A stretch of DNA of 40,491 nt, from NCBI RefSeq assembly GCF_010915725.1, contig NZ_JAAIJR010000046.1, positions 1 through 40,491 on the forward strand. Reading direction: 5' to 3'. Of this stretch, positions 8,255 to 15,287 are shown piece after piece. How positions within the stretch are numbered: position 1 is the first letter of the stretch; every line of letters starts with the position of its first letter. A program made the translations under genes and the position numbers. The stretch comes from Thiorhodococcus mannitoliphagus (GTDB taxonomy: Bacteria; Pseudomonadota; Gammaproteobacteria; Chromatiales; Chromatiaceae). The notes beneath the pieces are model-generated. The model was not told the DNA's origin and searched no databases. It saw nothing but the letters and a program-made list of their open reading frames with translations.

Positions 8255-8584
8255 TGCCAGTTGGCTAGGATAAAGCGCAGCACCTCTCCCCGCTCCTGAT
8301 CCGCATCGTGCGCTCGATCTGCCCACCGATCGTCCCCATCTTCGTCGACAAGGTTCGGCCTCGACTGACTGAGGTCCTTGTTGGCCGACTCTAGAGGGTT
8401 ACCGCTGGGTGCATGTTACGCACTCTATCGGCGCCACATTCGGTGCGACGGCTCCCGATCTGCTGCGCCCCTATCGTGGCCGGTCGTTTGAAATGAGCAG
8501 GGCCTTTTATTCCGCATGAAGATGCCTCCTGCTCGCGATCTCCTCTAGCGTCGATTGCTGCTCAATTGCTGTAAGGAGAGATCC
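8255..8584. other. Intergenic region, no recognisable gene
   Basis: These 330 bp lie between the HPF-like gene and the NDUFA9-like gene. I see no convincing reading frame or strong terminator. The only clear signal is the AAGGAGAG ribosome-binding site just before 8585. Confidence 0.45.
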
Positions 8585-9502
8585 ATGAAGGTTGCGATCA
8601 TTGGCGGAACTGGGTTCGTCGGCTTCCATATCACGCGTCGCCTGGCGGCGGCCGGCCATGTTCCGCGACTCCTCGTGCGGCCCGGAAACGATGGCAAGGT
8701 CGCTCAGCCCGGATCCTGTGAGATCGTGCATGGTGAAGTCGGCGACTCCGCTGTATTGGAGGCCTGCCTGACGGGGGCGGATGCGGTCATCTATCTCATT
8801 GGTATCTTGCGCGAGTTTCCGGCGCAGGGGATTACCTTCGAGGCGCTCCAGCACCAGGGGGTCTTGGATACTATCGCCGCAGCGCAGAAAACGGGTGTCG
8901 GCCGTTTCCTGCTCATGAGCGCCAATGGCGTGCATGGCGACGGCACCAGCTATCAGCGGACCAAGTATCAGGCTGAAATGGCGCTCAAGTCCTCGTCGCT
9001 ACGCTGGACCATCTTCCGACCCTCGGTGATCTTCGGGAATCCGGAAGGGCGGATGGAATTCTGCTCGCAGCTCAAGAAGGACATCATCGACAGTCCGATC
9101 CCGGCACCCTTGTTCTACGAGGGGCTCTTGCCCGTCAATGCCGGGGCCTTCGAGCTGGCGCCCGTCAGCGTCACGGATGTCGCGGATGCCTTCGTGCTGG
9201 CGTTGACTGAGTCCAGAACCGAATCCCAGACTTACAGCCTTTGCGGTCCGGAGCGACTCAGCTGGAAGGCGATTCTGACCACCATTGCCGCCGCCGCCGG
9301 GAAGACCAAGGTCATGCTGCCGGCGCCCGTGGTGGCGATTCGGGCGACGGCGGCGATGCTGGATCGTTTTCCATGGTTCCCGATCTCACGCGACCAGATC
9401 AAGATGCTGATGGAAGGCAACGTCTGCGCTGAGAATGACAGCTTCGCCAGACTTGGGCTGACGCCAACCCGTTTCGCTGTCGAGCAACTCGACTACCTCT
9501 GA
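8585..9502 (+). CDS. NAD(P)-binding SDR protein, complex I NDUFA9-like family
   Basis: This 305-aa protein is an atypical extended short-chain dehydrogenase. The nucleotide-binding loop is GGTGFVGFHITRRLAAAGH at the N-terminus. An ANGVHGDGTSYQRTKYQAE segment near residue 115 carries the Tyr-x-x-x-Lys-type pair (YQRTK), and RPSVIFGNPEGRMEFC follows near 150. The sequence pattern fits the complex I NDUFA9-like family. Bacterial members are stand-alone oxidoreductase-like proteins, often thought to act on quinone- or lipid-related substrates, but the reaction is not established. The ATG follows a strong AAGGAGAG site. Its last ten bases overlap the end of the convergent DUF455 gene. Confidence 0.85.
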   Translation: MKVAIIGGTGFVGFHITRRLAAAGHVPRLLVRPGNDGKVAQPGSCEIVHGEVGDSAVLEACLTGADAVIYLIGILREFPAQGITFEALQHQGVLDTIAAAQKTGVGRFLLMSANGVHGDGTSYQRTKYQAEMALKSSSLRWTIFRPSVIFGNPEGRMEFCSQLKKDIIDSPIPAPLFYEGLLPVNAGAFELAPVSVTDVADAFVLALTESRTESQTYSLCGPERLSWKAILTTIAAAAGKTKVMLPAPVVAIRATAAMLDRFPWFPISRDQIKMLMEGNVCAENDSFARLGLTPTRFAVEQLDYL

Positions 9503-10311
9503 CAGCGCGCTTGCAGTCGCTCCAGTTCTTCCTCGTCGAAGCCGGCGCGACGGCGATCAGCGAGATTCAGAGGGCCGCGAATCTCGCCGGTCATGTATTG
9601 GTCGAGCAGACTGAAGTAGTGTGAGCGCGGCTCGAGTCCGCGCGCCTCGCAGAGCGACCGGAGCCAGCGTGATCCGGCCGCGACGTGGCCGACCTCATCG
9701 CGCAGGATGATCCTCAGGCGGCTTGCCGTCTCAGGGTCATCCGCAGCCTCGAAGCGCGCGATCATGCCGGGTGTGACATCGAGCCCTCTGGCCTCCAACA
9801 CGCGTGGGACGAGCGCCATACGAATCAGCGGGTCGTGCGCCGTGCGCTGCGCCATCTCCCAGAGACCATTGTGGGCCGGGAAGTCGCCGTAGTCGTGACC
9901 GAGATCGCGCAACCGCTCGCGCAACAAGCCAAAGTGCGTCGCCTCCTCTACGGCGACCCGGATCCAATCCTCGTAGAATTCCCCAGGCATGTCGCGAAAG
10001 CGTTGGACGGCATCCCAAGCCAGGTTGATGGCGTTGAATTCGATATGCGCCACGGCGTGAATCATGGCTGCGCGCCCGTCGCGGCTGCTCAGCTTGCGCG
10101 CGACAAGCTGGCGCGGCGGCACCAGCTCGAGCTGGGCAGGAAGACCTGCTGTCTCGGTTGTGGCTGCGGCCTGGGTCGCGTCTGGCGAGAGCCGTCCGGT
10201 CTGCCAGGCGGTCGCTGTTTGCTCTGTGAGTGCCAGCTTTTGTTCGGGATCGGGCTCCGCCAGGCAGCGGGCCGCGGCGGTGAAGAGGCTTTCAATCGGG
10301 GCCTTGCTCAC
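9493..10311 (-). CDS. DUF455 ferritin-like domain protein
   Basis: This 272-aa protein has the metal-binding helices of the DUF455 ferritin-like family. AVAHIEFNAINLAWDA near residue 85 supplies a His-x-x-Glu-type ligand set, AVEEATHFGLLRERL near 120 supplies Glu and His, and ILRDEVGHVAAGSRW near 210 supplies Glu and His. DUF455 proteins are related to the tRNA-hydroxylase MiaE family by fold, but their reaction is unknown. The start is a GTG at 10311-10309 overlapping the stop of the glycerate kinase gene (GTGA), so the two form an operon. Longer in-frame versions run back into the kinase gene and are Arg-rich shadow sequence. Confidence 0.85.
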   Translation of the reverse strand: MSKAPIESLFTAAARCLAEPDPEQKLALTEQTATAWQTGRLSPDATQAAATTETAGLPAQLELVPPRQLVARKLSSRDGRAAMIHAVAHIEFNAINLAWDAVQRFRDMPGEFYEDWIRVAVEEATHFGLLRERLRDLGHDYGDFPAHNGLWEMAQRTAHDPLIRMALVPRVLEARGLDVTPGMIARFEAADDPETASRLRIILRDEVGHVAAGSRWLRSLCEARGLEPRSHYFSLLDQYMTGEIRGPLNLADRRRAGFDEEELERLQARCQR

Positions 10312-11573
10312 GTCTTGAGTCCTAAAACGATGTCCATCACGTTGGTGCCGGTTGGGCCAGTGCGGACGAGATCGCCGCTGGCCTCGAGCAATGTGCCGGC
10401 ATCCGCCCGGCTCAAGGCCGCTTGGGCGCTGAGGCCGGTCATTTCCGCGCGATCTAGGGTGTCGGCATCCACCAGGGCTCCGGCGTCTTCGGTCGGGCCG
10501 TCGGTGCCGTCTGAGCCGGCGCTGAGCAGGAAGTGGCCTGCATGGCCCGCCAGCTCGATGGCGGCGGCGAGGGCCAGATGCTGGTTTCTCCCGCCGCGTC
10601 CCGGGCTGGACGGCAGCTGAACGGTCGGCTCGCCGCCCCAGATATGAAGCCCGCGCTCGCTGGCTAGCAGTGCTTTCGCCAAGTCGCGCCCGAGCGTTGC
10701 GGCGTCGCCCTTGAAGCGGTCCTCGTGTAAACGGACTGGCAGCCCGCGGTGGCGGGCCGCTGCAGCGATCGCTAACTTCGCTTGTGAGAGATTCGCCACG
10801 ATCTCGACCGCAATCATTTCTGGCTGGCATGATCCGCGCTCACGAATGCCTCGATCGACCCATGCAGCGAGCCAATCGGGCAGATCGAGTTGACCGACAC
10901 GTTGGGCCAGATCAGGCTCAGGGGTCAGGAGGCCCGACCCGATGACCTCGGGCAGGTCGCCGGGAACGTCCGAGATGGCTAAGGCACGCAGGGATCGGCC
11001 TTCGAGTTGACGCAGCAGACCGCCGCCCTTGATGAGGGAGAGCGACTTGCGGACCAGGTTCATCGCGGATATCGGGAGCCCGCTTCCCAGCAGCCAGGTG
11101 TTGACGCGTTGCAGCTCTGGGAGGCCGATACCTTGAACCGGCGCCTCGACGAGGCTGGAGGCCCCGCCTGAAATCAGAAAGAGGAGCTTGGCATCTGCTG
11201 GCAAGGTTCTCAGCGTCGTCAGAAGGTCCTGTCCCGCCTCGAGGCTGCCGTTGTTCGGCACTGGATGCCCCCCGATGCGCACGCGGATGCCGCGTCCTTC
11301 GAGCGCTGGAACCTCGGCATGACCGAGCTTGGTAACAACGAGTCCGGCGTCGAGCCGGTCGCCAATGACGTCACTGGCCCCCAAAACCATGGCCTCTGCC
11401 GCTTTTCCGATGGCGCAGACCCAGACTGGCTGTTGCATGGGGGTGTTGGCCAAGGCGCTGCGGACGGCGAGACGTCCGTTGACGGCTTTCAGCCCCGCCA
11501 TCAACAACTCCAGCATCAGTTCGCGTGCTCCAGAGACGGCATCCTGGCTGGCGCTGGTCGATCTGGGTGTCAT
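10308..11573 (-). CDS. Glycerate 2-kinase, MOFRL family
   Basis: This 421-aa protein belongs to the MOFRL/GckA-TtuD glycerate kinase family, which phosphorylates D-glycerate at the 2-position using ATP. Visible signatures are WVCAIGKAAEAM near residue 50, GGHPVPNNGS near 103, FLISGGASSLVEAP near 131, NLVRKSLSLIKGGGL near 170, AISDVPGDLPEVIGSG near 195, and the C-terminal MOFRL part WGGEPTVQLPSSPGRGGRNQ followed by AGSDGTDGPTEDAGA. The product, 2-phosphoglycerate, feeds lower glycolysis, so a role in glycerate salvage, for example from photorespiratory glycolate, is plausible but not shown by the neighbours. The gene overlaps the DUF455 gene by four bases. Confidence 0.92.
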   Translation of the reverse strand: MTPRSTSASQDAVSGARELMLELLMAGLKAVNGRLAVRSALANTPMQQPVWVCAIGKAAEAMVLGASDVIGDRLDAGLVVTKLGHAEVPALEGRGIRVRIGGHPVPNNGSLEAGQDLLTTLRTLPADAKLLFLISGGASSLVEAPVQGIGLPELQRVNTWLLGSGLPISAMNLVRKSLSLIKGGGLLRQLEGRSLRALAISDVPGDLPEVIGSGLLTPEPDLAQRVGQLDLPDWLAAWVDRGIRERGSCQPEMIAVEIVANLSQAKLAIAAAARHRGLPVRLHEDRFKGDAATLGRDLAKALLASERGLHIWGGEPTVQLPSSPGRGGRNQHLALAAAIELAGHAGHFLLSAGSDGTDGPTEDAGALVDADTLDRAEMTGLSAQAALSRADAGTLLEASGDLVRTGPTGTNVMDIVLGLKT

Positions 11574-11784
11574 GGATGGGGCCTGAACCTGTATTCGCCT
11601 GAGCTGTCCAATGAGACTAGTGGGACTCGAAGTGTCTTGGGCTTTACGCTCGCTCTGCGCTGCGTCGTGACAGCCCGATTTGCCATTGAAGATCTCGACG
11701 ACAATACTTCAAAAGACAACTTAGCCTCCTGCCATGGTAACGTGGAGGCCTTATCTCTTGCGAGAGCAGCTGTTCGGGGTTGAA

Positions 11785-11799
11785 CCTCGAGACTCGAGG
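11785..11799. promoter_or_regulatory. Perfect palindrome overlapping a Shine-Dalgarno site
   Basis: CCTCGAG-A-CTCGAGG is a perfect 7-bp inverted repeat with a single central base. Its right arm runs into the GAGGAG ribosome-binding site of the gene starting at 11811. In RNA a five-pair stem with a five-base loop would bury part of the Shine-Dalgarno sequence; in DNA the same sequence could be an operator. Function is inferred only. Confidence 0.5.
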
Positions 11800-11810
11800 A
11801 GAGTACTGAT

Positions 11811-12068
11811 ATGAAGCTCTGTCCGAAATGCGGCCGATCCCGTTGGCCGTTCGTCATGGTCTTCGCGATTGCAGTCTTCATCGCCGGCATGACTTGGCTG
11901 ATGCTTGGCTTGGCCACCATGGATGCTTGGATGCGCGTGCTCGTTGCGGTCGGGGTCTTTCTTGGTGTCGGTGCTACCTTGCTTCACTATGTTGTGAGCT
12001 GCTTGCGCCGACATTGCCGGCATGGGCATGAGTCACCAGCAGCGGCGAAGCCTGCGCTGGGCGGTTGA
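11811..12068 (+). CDS. Small two-helix membrane protein with a CxxC knuckle
   Basis: This 85-aa protein starts MKLCPKCGRSRWP, half of a zinc-ribbon-like CxxC pair. It then has two hydrophobic segments, FVMVFAIAVFIAGMTWLMLGL (about residues 14-34) and MRVLVAVGVFLGVGATLLHYVV (about 41-62). A Cys/His-rich stretch, CLRRHCRHGH, follows and could supply the remaining metal ligands. The ATG has a strong GAGGAGAG site eleven bases upstream that partly overlaps a palindrome. I know no family for it. It appears to be a single-gene unit, divergent from the glycerate kinase gene and convergent with tsaB. Confidence 0.7.
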   Translation: MKLCPKCGRSRWPFVMVFAIAVFIAGMTWLMLGLATMDAWMRVLVAVGVFLGVGATLLHYVVSCLRRHCRHGHESPAAAKPALGG

Positions 12069-12192
12069 GTGCTAGGTTGGGCTCATGGCCGATGACAGGC
12101 CGCCGATCGGTGATGCTTTGGACCTGCTACAGCTCGGTCCCTGGCCATGGAATGCTGGCGAAAAGGACGGCGGGGAGCGGAGGTTAGTTGCG

Positions 12193-12873
12193 CTAGGCTG
12201 TGCGCGTAACCTGATCGCGTAGATAAATCGGTATGGCTTGCTCTGGAGGCAGTTGGCGGCCGGCGGAGAATTCTGTAGCGGCCAGCGTTGCGATGTCGCG
12301 AGCCTCGCAGAATGCCTCTGGGCTGGTCGTTTCCACAGCTCCGCCCATGCGCGCTTGCAGGATGGCTTGGTAGGCCGACCATCCAGGTCCCACCCCCGCC
12401 CAACCTTCGCTGGTGGGTGGCAGCGGGGCCCGGTCTGGTGGACAGACGCACTCTTCGCCATGAAGTTCGGCGAGCCCCGCGTCCCCGATCTGGTAACACC
12501 CCCAGTAGACCTCATCCATGCGCGCATCCAAGGCTGCAAGCAGGCGGCGCTGGCCCCTGCGTCTGAATTGACCTTGGGCCATGGCGGCGAGCGTTGAGAT
12601 GGGGATAACCGGCAGATCCGCTGCGAAGGCGGCACCTTGAGTGACAGATGCCGCGATGCGCACTCCGGTGAAAGAGCCTGGTCCCCTGCCGAATGCGATG
12701 CCATCAAGCTCGTGGAGCTGCAGCCCTGAATCATCAAGCAGACTCTGCATCATGGACAGGATCAGCTCCCCGTGACGCCGTGGGGCGATCTGTAGCTCCT
12801 GTTGCACCCTGTCGTCGACGAGCAGCGCGGCGGAGCAGGCGTCCCCCGAGGTGTCGATCGCCAGCAGCTTCAT
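12193..12873 (-). CDS. tsaB: tRNA t6A37 synthesis protein TsaB
   Basis: This 226-aa protein starts MKLLAIDTSGDACSAALL and contains the family block GIAFGRGPGSFTGVRIAAS near residue 60, ISTLAAMAQ near 95, and LLAALDARMDEVYWG near 110. TsaB is the inactive ASKHA-fold partner that stabilises TsaD in the cytosolic complex placing threonylcarbamoyl on A37 of ANN-decoding tRNAs. The length is close to the E. coli protein (231 aa). I chose the ATG at 12873 because TsaB proteins begin directly with the first strand; a TTG two codons upstream directly follows the previous stop. It lies six bases downstream of the 308-aa unknown gene and is probably in its operon. Confidence 0.93.
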   Translation of the reverse strand: MKLLAIDTSGDACSAALLVDDRVQQELQIAPRRHGELILSMMQSLLDDSGLQLHELDGIAFGRGPGSFTGVRIAASVTQGAAFAADLPVIPISTLAAMAQGQFRRRGQRRLLAALDARMDEVYWGCYQIGDAGLAELHGEECVCPPDRAPLPPTSEGWAGVGPGWSAYQAILQARMGGAVETTSPEAFCEARDIATLAATEFSAGRQLPPEQAIPIYLRDQVTRTA

Positions 12874-12879
12874 CCGCAA

Positions 12880-13806
12880 TCAGTCCGATAGGGCGAGACC
12901 GGGTGACTGGATGCCAAAGGCGCTAGCGCCGAAGGGACCTTCGATCTCATGGATGTAGGGATAGGGCGGGTGGAGTACCCAGCCCCTGAACGGGCTGTCG
13001 AGTGTGCTTTCAAGCTGGCGCGCCGGTCGATCTTCCGATACTTCCACGATAATGAGTCTGATGCGTCCGAGCAAGTTGTGAGGATCATCCAGATGGGTCT
13101 GAACCGCCCAGCCCTCGAGTCCGTCCATGAAATACTCGCTCTGCAAGATGGATTCCTTCGTCTTGACGGCGAAGCCGAGCAGGAGCAGAACCTTGTATTC
13201 AAAGACCGGATCGAAATCGCCGATGACGTCGGAGTGTGCGCCCGGCTCCCAGGAGCTGCCGACCCGTCGCGACATCAAATAAAGCTGAAGCTCATGCAGG
13301 TCTCGCCAAGTCCCGGCTGGCAGGGGTGTCCGCCAGAGCCCCGCGTAGCGGACTTGGCGATTCGCGAAGCGAAAGATGTTGCGGATGGTCCACTGCCGAC
13401 GGCGTAGCTGGCGACGGCTTGGAAGCGGGTACTCTTGGTCGAATTGGTGCAATGCCTGGAGCAGGTTTACGAACATCAGCCGGCTCAAACGCTGCTCGAG
13501 CGTAACACCCGAGCCATGCTCGGCACCCGTGTCCTCGCCCGAATAGGGCTTTGGCAGGCCAGCGCAGGTCTTGAGGAGCGGGACTTTGAGTGTCGAGAGG
13601 ATGGCGAGTCGGCGTTTGGCGCTGAGGTCTTCCTTACGCAGATTCTCCAAGGCCATCAACAACGCTGGCCCGGATTGCCGTACGCCAGCGCTCTTGAGCA
13701 TGGCGAGCCAATCCTTCAATTTCTCCAGATTGCCATCGAAGCGCGGTCTCGTGCATTCCCGCATGACGAGCGGTGAAGGCAGCGAGGGTGCATCGAAGCT
13801 CAACAT
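12880..13806 (-). CDS. Conserved hypothetical 308-aa protein
   Basis: The gene has a very strong AGGAGG site seven bases before its ATG, and tsaB follows six bases after its stop. The protein is soluble and basic. The first half is helical: LEKLKDWLAMLKSAGVRQSG, then EQRLSRLMFVNLLQALHQFDQEY, then NIFRFANRQVRYAGLWRTPLP. The TWRDLHELQLYLMSRR segment near residue 168 resembles the helical N-terminal region of some gammaproteobacterial regulators of unknown role; that resemblance is weak and from memory. The second half has strand-rich segments such as FEYKVLLLLGFAV and RIRLIIVEVSED. No catalytic motif is evident. The operon link to tsaB may reflect only shared expression. Confidence 0.72.
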   Translation of the reverse strand: MLSFDAPSLPSPLVMRECTRPRFDGNLEKLKDWLAMLKSAGVRQSGPALLMALENLRKEDLSAKRRLAILSTLKVPLLKTCAGLPKPYSGEDTGAEHGSGVTLEQRLSRLMFVNLLQALHQFDQEYPLPSRRQLRRRQWTIRNIFRFANRQVRYAGLWRTPLPAGTWRDLHELQLYLMSRRVGSSWEPGAHSDVIGDFDPVFEYKVLLLLGFAVKTKESILQSEYFMDGLEGWAVQTHLDDPHNLLGRIRLIIVEVSEDRPARQLESTLDSPFRGWVLHPPYPYIHEIEGPFGASAFGIQSPGLALSD

Positions 13807-14220
13807 GATGCAGCCTCCTGATATCTTGGGCGATACGAATACACCTAGCCCTGAGTCTAGTGGGCCAGGGACGCCTTCGTAAGCGCGGATTGTCCCCTGT
13901 TAACCGCAATGCTAGCGATTTGACGCAACCGAGAGTGTCGAACAGGTCGCAGTTCGCCTTTCCCTATCCCCTTCTTGAGCCTGCTCCCCGAGCATGGGTC
14001 GAGACGATGCGAAATCACTGGAGGTATCGGCCAGGACCTGCGAATGCTTGAGGTCAGGCGGCGGTCTTGTCGGCGCCGTTCCGCCGAGGGGGCAGTGCTT
14101 GGACAGGAATTGCGCGACTCCTGAGCGTCCTGGTGCTCAGTCACCCAAAGTGCTCGGTCACCCAAAGCGTCTCGAAGTCCTGTCCACTTTGCGGTCTGAG
14201 GCTCGGGCCGCGCCGGCCTT
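13807..14220. other. Intergenic region with a short tandem repeat
   Basis: This 414-bp stretch lies upstream of the 308-aa gene and downstream of the adenosine-kinase-like gene. It contains the 17-bp duplication at 14134-14167. An inverted pair, GGACAGGA at about 14101 and TCCTGTCC at about 14178, could bring the two ends of that stretch together. No gene-like frame was found. Confidence 0.5.
14134..14167. repeat. Two tandem copies of a 17-bp unit
   Basis: TGCTCAGTCACCCAAAG is followed immediately by TGCTCGGTCACCCAAAG, which differs at one base. The pair sits within an inverted repeat in the intergenic region. It is likely a replication-slippage duplication. Confidence 0.85.
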
Positions 14221-15210
14221 CTAGTCGAAGGCCTTCAGGATGCCTTGCGTCTCTGCGGCGGCGATCCGCGGGCCGAGCGATGTGACGAGCTTGGCCGAGG
14301 CGGCCGAGGCGAGATCGCCAGCGCGTTGGAAGCTCCAGCCTTGGCTGAGTACGTAGAGGAAGGCCCCCGCGAACATGTCTCCGGCGCCGACGGTGTTTAC
14401 CGCCTCGACCTTGATGGGGTCGATCTCGATCAGCACTTTGCCGTCCCAGACGATGGCCCCCTGAGGTCCCCGTGTAATCGCAAAGCCCTTAGCGATGGTC
14501 TTCATGTAGGCCACGGCTTCATTGAGGTCTTCGCTCTCGGCCATGCCCATGGCTTCGAATTCGTTGGCGAAGAGCAGGTCGACGCCCGAGCCGATCATCT
14601 CGAGCAGGCCCTCCTTGAAGAATTTCACCATGTTGGGGTCCGACAGGGAGATTGCCGTCTTCACGCTGGCGGCGTCGGCCAGGCGTTTCGCCTCGATGGC
14701 GGCGGCGCGCGCGGAGTCAGAGGTGACGAGATAGCCTTCCGTATAGAACCAGTCGGAATCGCGCAGGGCATCTTCGACGATCTCGTTAGCCGAGAGATTG
14801 CCGCTTACCCCCAAGAAGGTGCACATGGTACGGTCGCTGTCTGGCGTGACCAGCACGACGCAACGGCCGGTGTGGCCTTGCTGCTTCTCGGTGTGGTGAT
14901 TGGTGTCGACGCCACCGTCGATGAGGTCCTGCATGTAGAAGTGCCCGAGTTCGTCATCGGCGACCCTGCAGGAGTAGTAGCCTTTACCGCCGAATTGGCT
15001 GAAGGCGATGATGGAGTTCGCCGCGGATCCCCCCGAGCCACGCTGATGGTGATGATCCTTGAGATGATTCATGATGCTGGTCTGCTGCTGCTCATCCACC
15101 AGGGTCATGACGCCCTTGTCGATGCCGAGGATGCCCAGATCATCGCTGTCGACCTTGTACTCCATATCTACCAGGGCGTTACCGATTCCGTAGATGTGAT
15201 ACTTCGACAT
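14221..15210 (-). CDS. PfkB-family sugar/nucleoside kinase, adenosine-kinase-like
   Basis: This 329-aa PfkB kinase opens with YHIYGIGNALVDMEY. It has the first family signature near GSGGSAANSIIAFSQFGGKG (residues about 58-77) and the second at NTVGAGDMFAGAFLY near residue 270, whose Asp is the catalytic base. Other typical parts are FANEFEAMGM near 190 and ITRGPQGAIVW near 230. This subgroup is commonly annotated as adenosine kinase, which would salvage adenosine to AMP, for instance adenosine released from S-adenosylhomocysteine. The exact nucleoside or sugar is not proven by sequence. The ATG has a GGAG site seven bases upstream. It is divergent from mrfA, with only 77 bp between them. Confidence 0.88.
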   Translation of the reverse strand: MSKYHIYGIGNALVDMEYKVDSDDLGILGIDKGVMTLVDEQQQTSIMNHLKDHHHQRGSGGSAANSIIAFSQFGGKGYYSCRVADDELGHFYMQDLIDGGVDTNHHTEKQQGHTGRCVVLVTPDSDRTMCTFLGVSGNLSANEIVEDALRDSDWFYTEGYLVTSDSARAAAIEAKRLADAASVKTAISLSDPNMVKFFKEGLLEMIGSGVDLLFANEFEAMGMAESEDLNEAVAYMKTIAKGFAITRGPQGAIVWDGKVLIEIDPIKVEAVNTVGAGDMFAGAFLYVLSQGWSFQRAGDLASAASAKLVTSLGPRIAAAETQGILKAFD

Positions 15211-15287
15211 GATTTCTCCGTTGGTTGATCGATGAGCTGCTGCATTGTACAGGTCGATGGAGCGGCTTCCGACCCTTTGAGCCGCCC

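Noticed and set aside
14245-15228. Long plus-strand open frame (327 codons)
   Set aside because: It is the antisense of the PfkB kinase gene, whose signatures are clear.
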